Of a stretch of DNA of 7,783 nucleotides, positions 5,817 to 7,783 are shown piece after piece. Each line of letters begins with the position of its first letter. The stretch's first letter is position 1. The notes under the pieces are model-generated. The model searched no databases. It had not been told where the DNA came from and saw only the letters and a program-made list of their open reading frames with translations. This stretch comes from Lachnospiraceae bacterium UBA7182 (GTDB lineage Bacteria > Bacillota > Clostridia > Lachnospirales > Lachnospiraceae), in contig DKVI01000006.1 of NCBI GenBank assembly GCA_002491115.1, positions 1-7,783 on the forward strand, written 5' to 3'. The position numbers and the translations under genes are program-made.

Positions 5817-6644
5817 ATGGACAGTAAAAAGAAAGTGACGGCGTCCGGCGTCTGGCGCGCCGTATATCCGGTTCTTTTATATGAAGCGGTGCAGTTCTTT
5901 GTGTCGGTCTTTTACGCGGCGGCGCTGCTTTTGCCGGATTTGATAAAAGGCACTTCCTGGAACAGAGTTCAGGATACGTTCCTGAGCAGATATATGGCCG
6001 GAACCGTGACGATCGTGCTGATCAGCGCGGTGATTGCTTTTCCTTTGTTTGGCTGGATGTATTACAGAGACACAAAAAGAAGGAATTTTTCCAGATGGAA
6101 AGAGATGCCTACAGAAGGGAAGCTTCTGTGGGTGGTCATCGGCAGCGGCGCGCTGGCGCTGTTTGCCAACAACATCATCAGCCTGACACAGCTGATTCGT
6201 ATATCGGAGAGCTACCAGGAGACCAGCGAGGCGCTGAATATGGGAAGTATATGGCTTCGGATGGCATGTGTGGGCTTTCTCGCCCCGGCGGTGGAAGAAC
6301 TTCTGATGAGAGGCCTTTTCTATCAGAGGTTCAGGGATATGGCCGGCGTACGTGCCTCCATGTTTTTCAGCGCCCTGGCCTTTGGAATCATTCATGGAAA
6401 TATCGTCCAGGGTGTGTATGCGTTTGCCGTAGGACTGTTTTTCGCCTGGCTGATGGAGCGGTATCAGAGAATTATCGCTCCGGTGCTGGCACATATGTCC
6501 GCGAATTTGTTCGTGGTTCTCCTGGGAGAAGGAAGTGTGGCGGATCTTCTGTTCGGTACGCCCGCCGGATTCTTCGGAGCGACCCTGGTCAGCGGTCTTG
6601 TTTTTTTGTGCGCGTTCTGGATGTTAAGAAAAGAAGAAGATTAA
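5817..6644 (+). CDS. CPBP family intramembrane glutamic endopeptidase (CAAX protease/Abi type)
   Basis: This encodes a 275-residue multi-pass membrane protein, with about seven or eight hydrophobic segments starting near residues 15-40. All three conserved CPBP motifs are present. Motif 1 is EExxxR at 160-165 (APAVEELLMRGLFYQ), motif 2 is FxxxH at 189-193 (AFGIIHGN) and motif 3 is HxxxN at 226-230 (HMSAN). These are the catalytic and metal or water-activating residues, so the enzyme should be active inside the membrane. Bacterial relatives act in bacteriocin self-immunity, surface protein processing or unknown roles; the substrate here is unknown. ATG 5817 lies 6 bp after the argS stop, with GGAGAGG (5798-5804) inside the end of argS as the likely RBS, so translation is probably coupled to argS. 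A strong terminator begins at its stop codon. No bacteriocin-like gene is adjacent. Confidence 0.92.
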   Translation: MDSKKKVTASGVWRAVYPVLLYEAVQFFVSVFYAAALLLPDLIKGTSWNRVQDTFLSRYMAGTVTIVLISAVIAFPLFGWMYYRDTKRRNFSRWKEMPTEGKLLWVVIGSGALALFANNIISLTQLIRISESYQETSEALNMGSIWLRMACVGFLAPAVEELLMRGLFYQRFRDMAGVRASMFFSALAFGIIHGNIVQGVYAFAVGLFFAWLMERYQRIIAPVLAHMSANLFVVLLGEGSVADLLFGTPAGFFGATLVSGLVFLCAFWMLRKEED

Positions 6645-6670
6645 AAGGCGCCGGTATGCAGGCGCCTTTT
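6643..6670. terminator. Bidirectional intrinsic terminator between CPBP protease and aldo/keto reductase genes
   Basis: AAAAGGCGCC (6643-6652) pairs perfectly with GGCGCCTTTT (6661-6670) around an 8-nt loop. The A4 and T4 flanks give a U-tract in either direction, so it can end both the plus-strand argS operon and the minus-strand reductase gene, whose stop codon is 15 bp away. It overlaps the last two bases of the protease stop codon. Confidence 0.85.
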
Positions 6671-6684
6671 GCTGCAGCAGGGGT

Positions 6685-7704
6685 TCAGACTTTTTTCCCT
6701 GCCAGAACTTCTTTGTAATCTTCATAGTTTTTCTTCAGAAGCTCCGGTGTATCCAGCCCGTAGGGACATTTTTTCCTGCAGGAATCGCAGTGTCTGCAGT
6801 CCTCAATCAGTTTCATTTTCGCCTGCCATGCTTCGGTCAGATAAGGCTGCGCCGGTGAGCGGCGCAGAAGCAGCGACATGCGGGCGCAGTTGTTGATCTC
6901 AATCCCGGCAGGGCAGGGCATACAATAGCCGCAGCCCCGGCAGAAGTTTCCTGAAAGTTCTTTCCGGTCTTTTTCGATGACGGCAGACAGCTCCCCGTTC
7001 ATAACAGGGGGATCGTTGATAAAGGACAGGAACTGATCCAGTTCTTCTTCTCTTTGGATGCCCCAGAGAGGCAGCGTTTCATACTGTGCCTGGAACGCGT
7101 AGGCAGCAGCGGCGTTTACGATCAGTCCGCCGGAGAGGGCTTTCATGGATAAAAATCCCATATCCTGTTTTTTGCAGGCTTCCAGCAGTCCAAACTCCTG
7201 CTCGCCCGACAGGTAACAGAAGGGGAACTGTAACGTCTCATACAGTCCGCTCTCTATGGCTTCCCTGGCCACGTTCAGGCGGTGATTGGTGATACCGATA
7301 TGGAGGATCATACCTTTTTCTTTTGCCTCCAGGGCGGCATCGTAGATTCCGCTTTCGTCACCCGGTTTCGGGCAGAAGGCCGGATTATGGAACTGGTAGA
7401 TATCCAGATGGTCGGTCTTTAAATTACGAAGGGTGGTTTCCAGATCCTTCCAGAACCCTTCCGCTGTCACCGCACCGGTCTTGGAAGAGATCTTTATATG
7501 TTCTCTTCTGTCCGAGAAAGCGGCTCCCAGCTTTTCTTCACTGTCCGTATACATACGGGCCGTGTCATAAAAATTCATGCCGCCGTCACAGGCTTTGTGC
7601 AGCAGACGGACGGCGTCCTCCATGGGAATCCTCTGGATGGGAAGCGCGCCGAACCCGTTTTTGTTGACGGTGATGCCGGTCTTGCCCAGTCGTACATTTA
7701 CCAT
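6685..7704 (-). CDS. Aldo/keto reductase with C-terminal double 4Fe-4S ferredoxin-like domain
   Basis: This is a 339-residue cytoplasmic oxidoreductase. Residues 1 to about 235 form an aldo/keto reductase TIM barrel. The catalytic tetrad is visible as D47 and Y52 (FYDTARMY), K75 (SSKTG) and H106 (YQFHNP), and the start 'LGKTGITVNKNGFGALP' is typical of the group. The C-terminus adds two cysteine clusters: CxxCxxCxxC at 255-264 (CRGCGYCMPC, followed by P) and CxxCxxCxxxC at 303-313 (CRHCDSCRKKC, followed by P). These should bind two [4Fe-4S] clusters. This architecture matches the 'predicted aldo/keto reductase' group (COG1453) common in anaerobes. The electron partner and substrate are unknown. 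ATG 7702-7704 is preceded 9 bp upstream by AAGGAG. The gene is alone and convergent with the argS operon. Confidence 0.94.
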   Translation of the reverse strand: MVNVRLGKTGITVNKNGFGALPIQRIPMEDAVRLLHKACDGGMNFYDTARMYTDSEEKLGAAFSDRREHIKISSKTGAVTAEGFWKDLETTLRNLKTDHLDIYQFHNPAFCPKPGDESGIYDAALEAKEKGMILHIGITNHRLNVAREAIESGLYETLQFPFCYLSGEQEFGLLEACKKQDMGFLSMKALSGGLIVNAAAAYAFQAQYETLPLWGIQREEELDQFLSFINDPPVMNGELSAVIEKDRKELSGNFCRGCGYCMPCPAGIEINNCARMSLLLRRSPAQPYLTEAWQAKMKLIEDCRHCDSCRKKCPYGLDTPELLKKNYEDYKEVLAGKKV

Positions 7705-7755
7705 AGTGTGTCACTCCTTATGTATCAGTTTGTTATTAAGTCGAAAGATACGTTT

Positions 7756-7761
7756 ATTATA
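7756..7761 (-). promoter_or_regulatory. -10 element for the aldo/keto reductase gene
   Basis: A perfect TATAAT is read on the minus strand at 7761-7756, about 50 bp before the start codon. With a 17-bp spacer the -35 would fall at about 7779-7784, running off the window. A TTGACT at 7778-7773 is only 11 bp from this -10 and so is unlikely to be its partner. Confidence 0.5.
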
Positions 7762-7783
7762 CTATACGGGTAAGTCAAAGAAA

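Noticed and set aside
6095..6718. Plus-strand 207-codon frame overlapping the CPBP protease
   Set aside because: It is an alternative frame of a gene with all three CPBP motifs, and it runs through the terminator.

Overview
The window looks like chromosomal DNA from a low-to-mid GC Firmicute of class Clostridia, probably Lachnospiraceae. This is inferred from strong AGGAGG-type ribosome binding sites, compact sigma-A-like promoters, use of a TTG start, the character of the proteins, and two copies of the tail of an Rpn/PD-(D/E)XK 'putative transposase' family protein of a kind common in gut Lachnospiraceae. No rRNA, tRNA, CRISPR array or intact insertion sequence was found.

Region 1 (1-1395) is a decayed accessory patch. 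It starts with the 3' end of an Rpn-like gene whose heptad-repeat tail is built from five 21-bp units. Next come an AT-rich toxin-antitoxin locus (intact RelB/DinJ-type antitoxin at 353-616, YoeB/Txe-type toxin at 609-807 broken by an internal deletion) and a 5'-truncated second copy of the Rpn-like 3' end (898-1302). The two tails and their shared 3' flank form an approximately 240-250 bp direct repeat bracketing the toxin-antitoxin locus.

Region 2 (1396-3974) holds housekeeping genes: a DMT/EamA-type membrane transporter (+), endonuclease IV Nfo (-, convergent with the transporter) and a UPF0126/TRIC-type membrane protein (+, divergent from nfo). A hairpin separates the convergent pair. The nfo/TRIC intergenic region contains an nfo promoter, an orphan plus-strand intrinsic terminator and an extended -10 promoter.

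Region 3 (3975-6670) is an argS operon: a consensus-like promoter, arginyl-tRNA synthetase with a TTG start, then 6 bp later a CPBP intramembrane protease, closed by a strong bidirectional terminator. No T-box fits in the short leader.

Region 4 (6685-7783) is a minus-strand aldo/keto reductase with a C-terminal double [4Fe-4S] ferredoxin-like module, and its promoter -10 at the window edge.

I see no convincing new multi-gene system. The most informative signals are the toxin-inactivating deletion at an 8-bp sequence that could be a repeat footprint, the duplicated Rpn tails around the toxin-antitoxin locus, a possible hybrid promoter formed at the repeat boundary, and the orphan terminator downstream of a region antisense to nfo.
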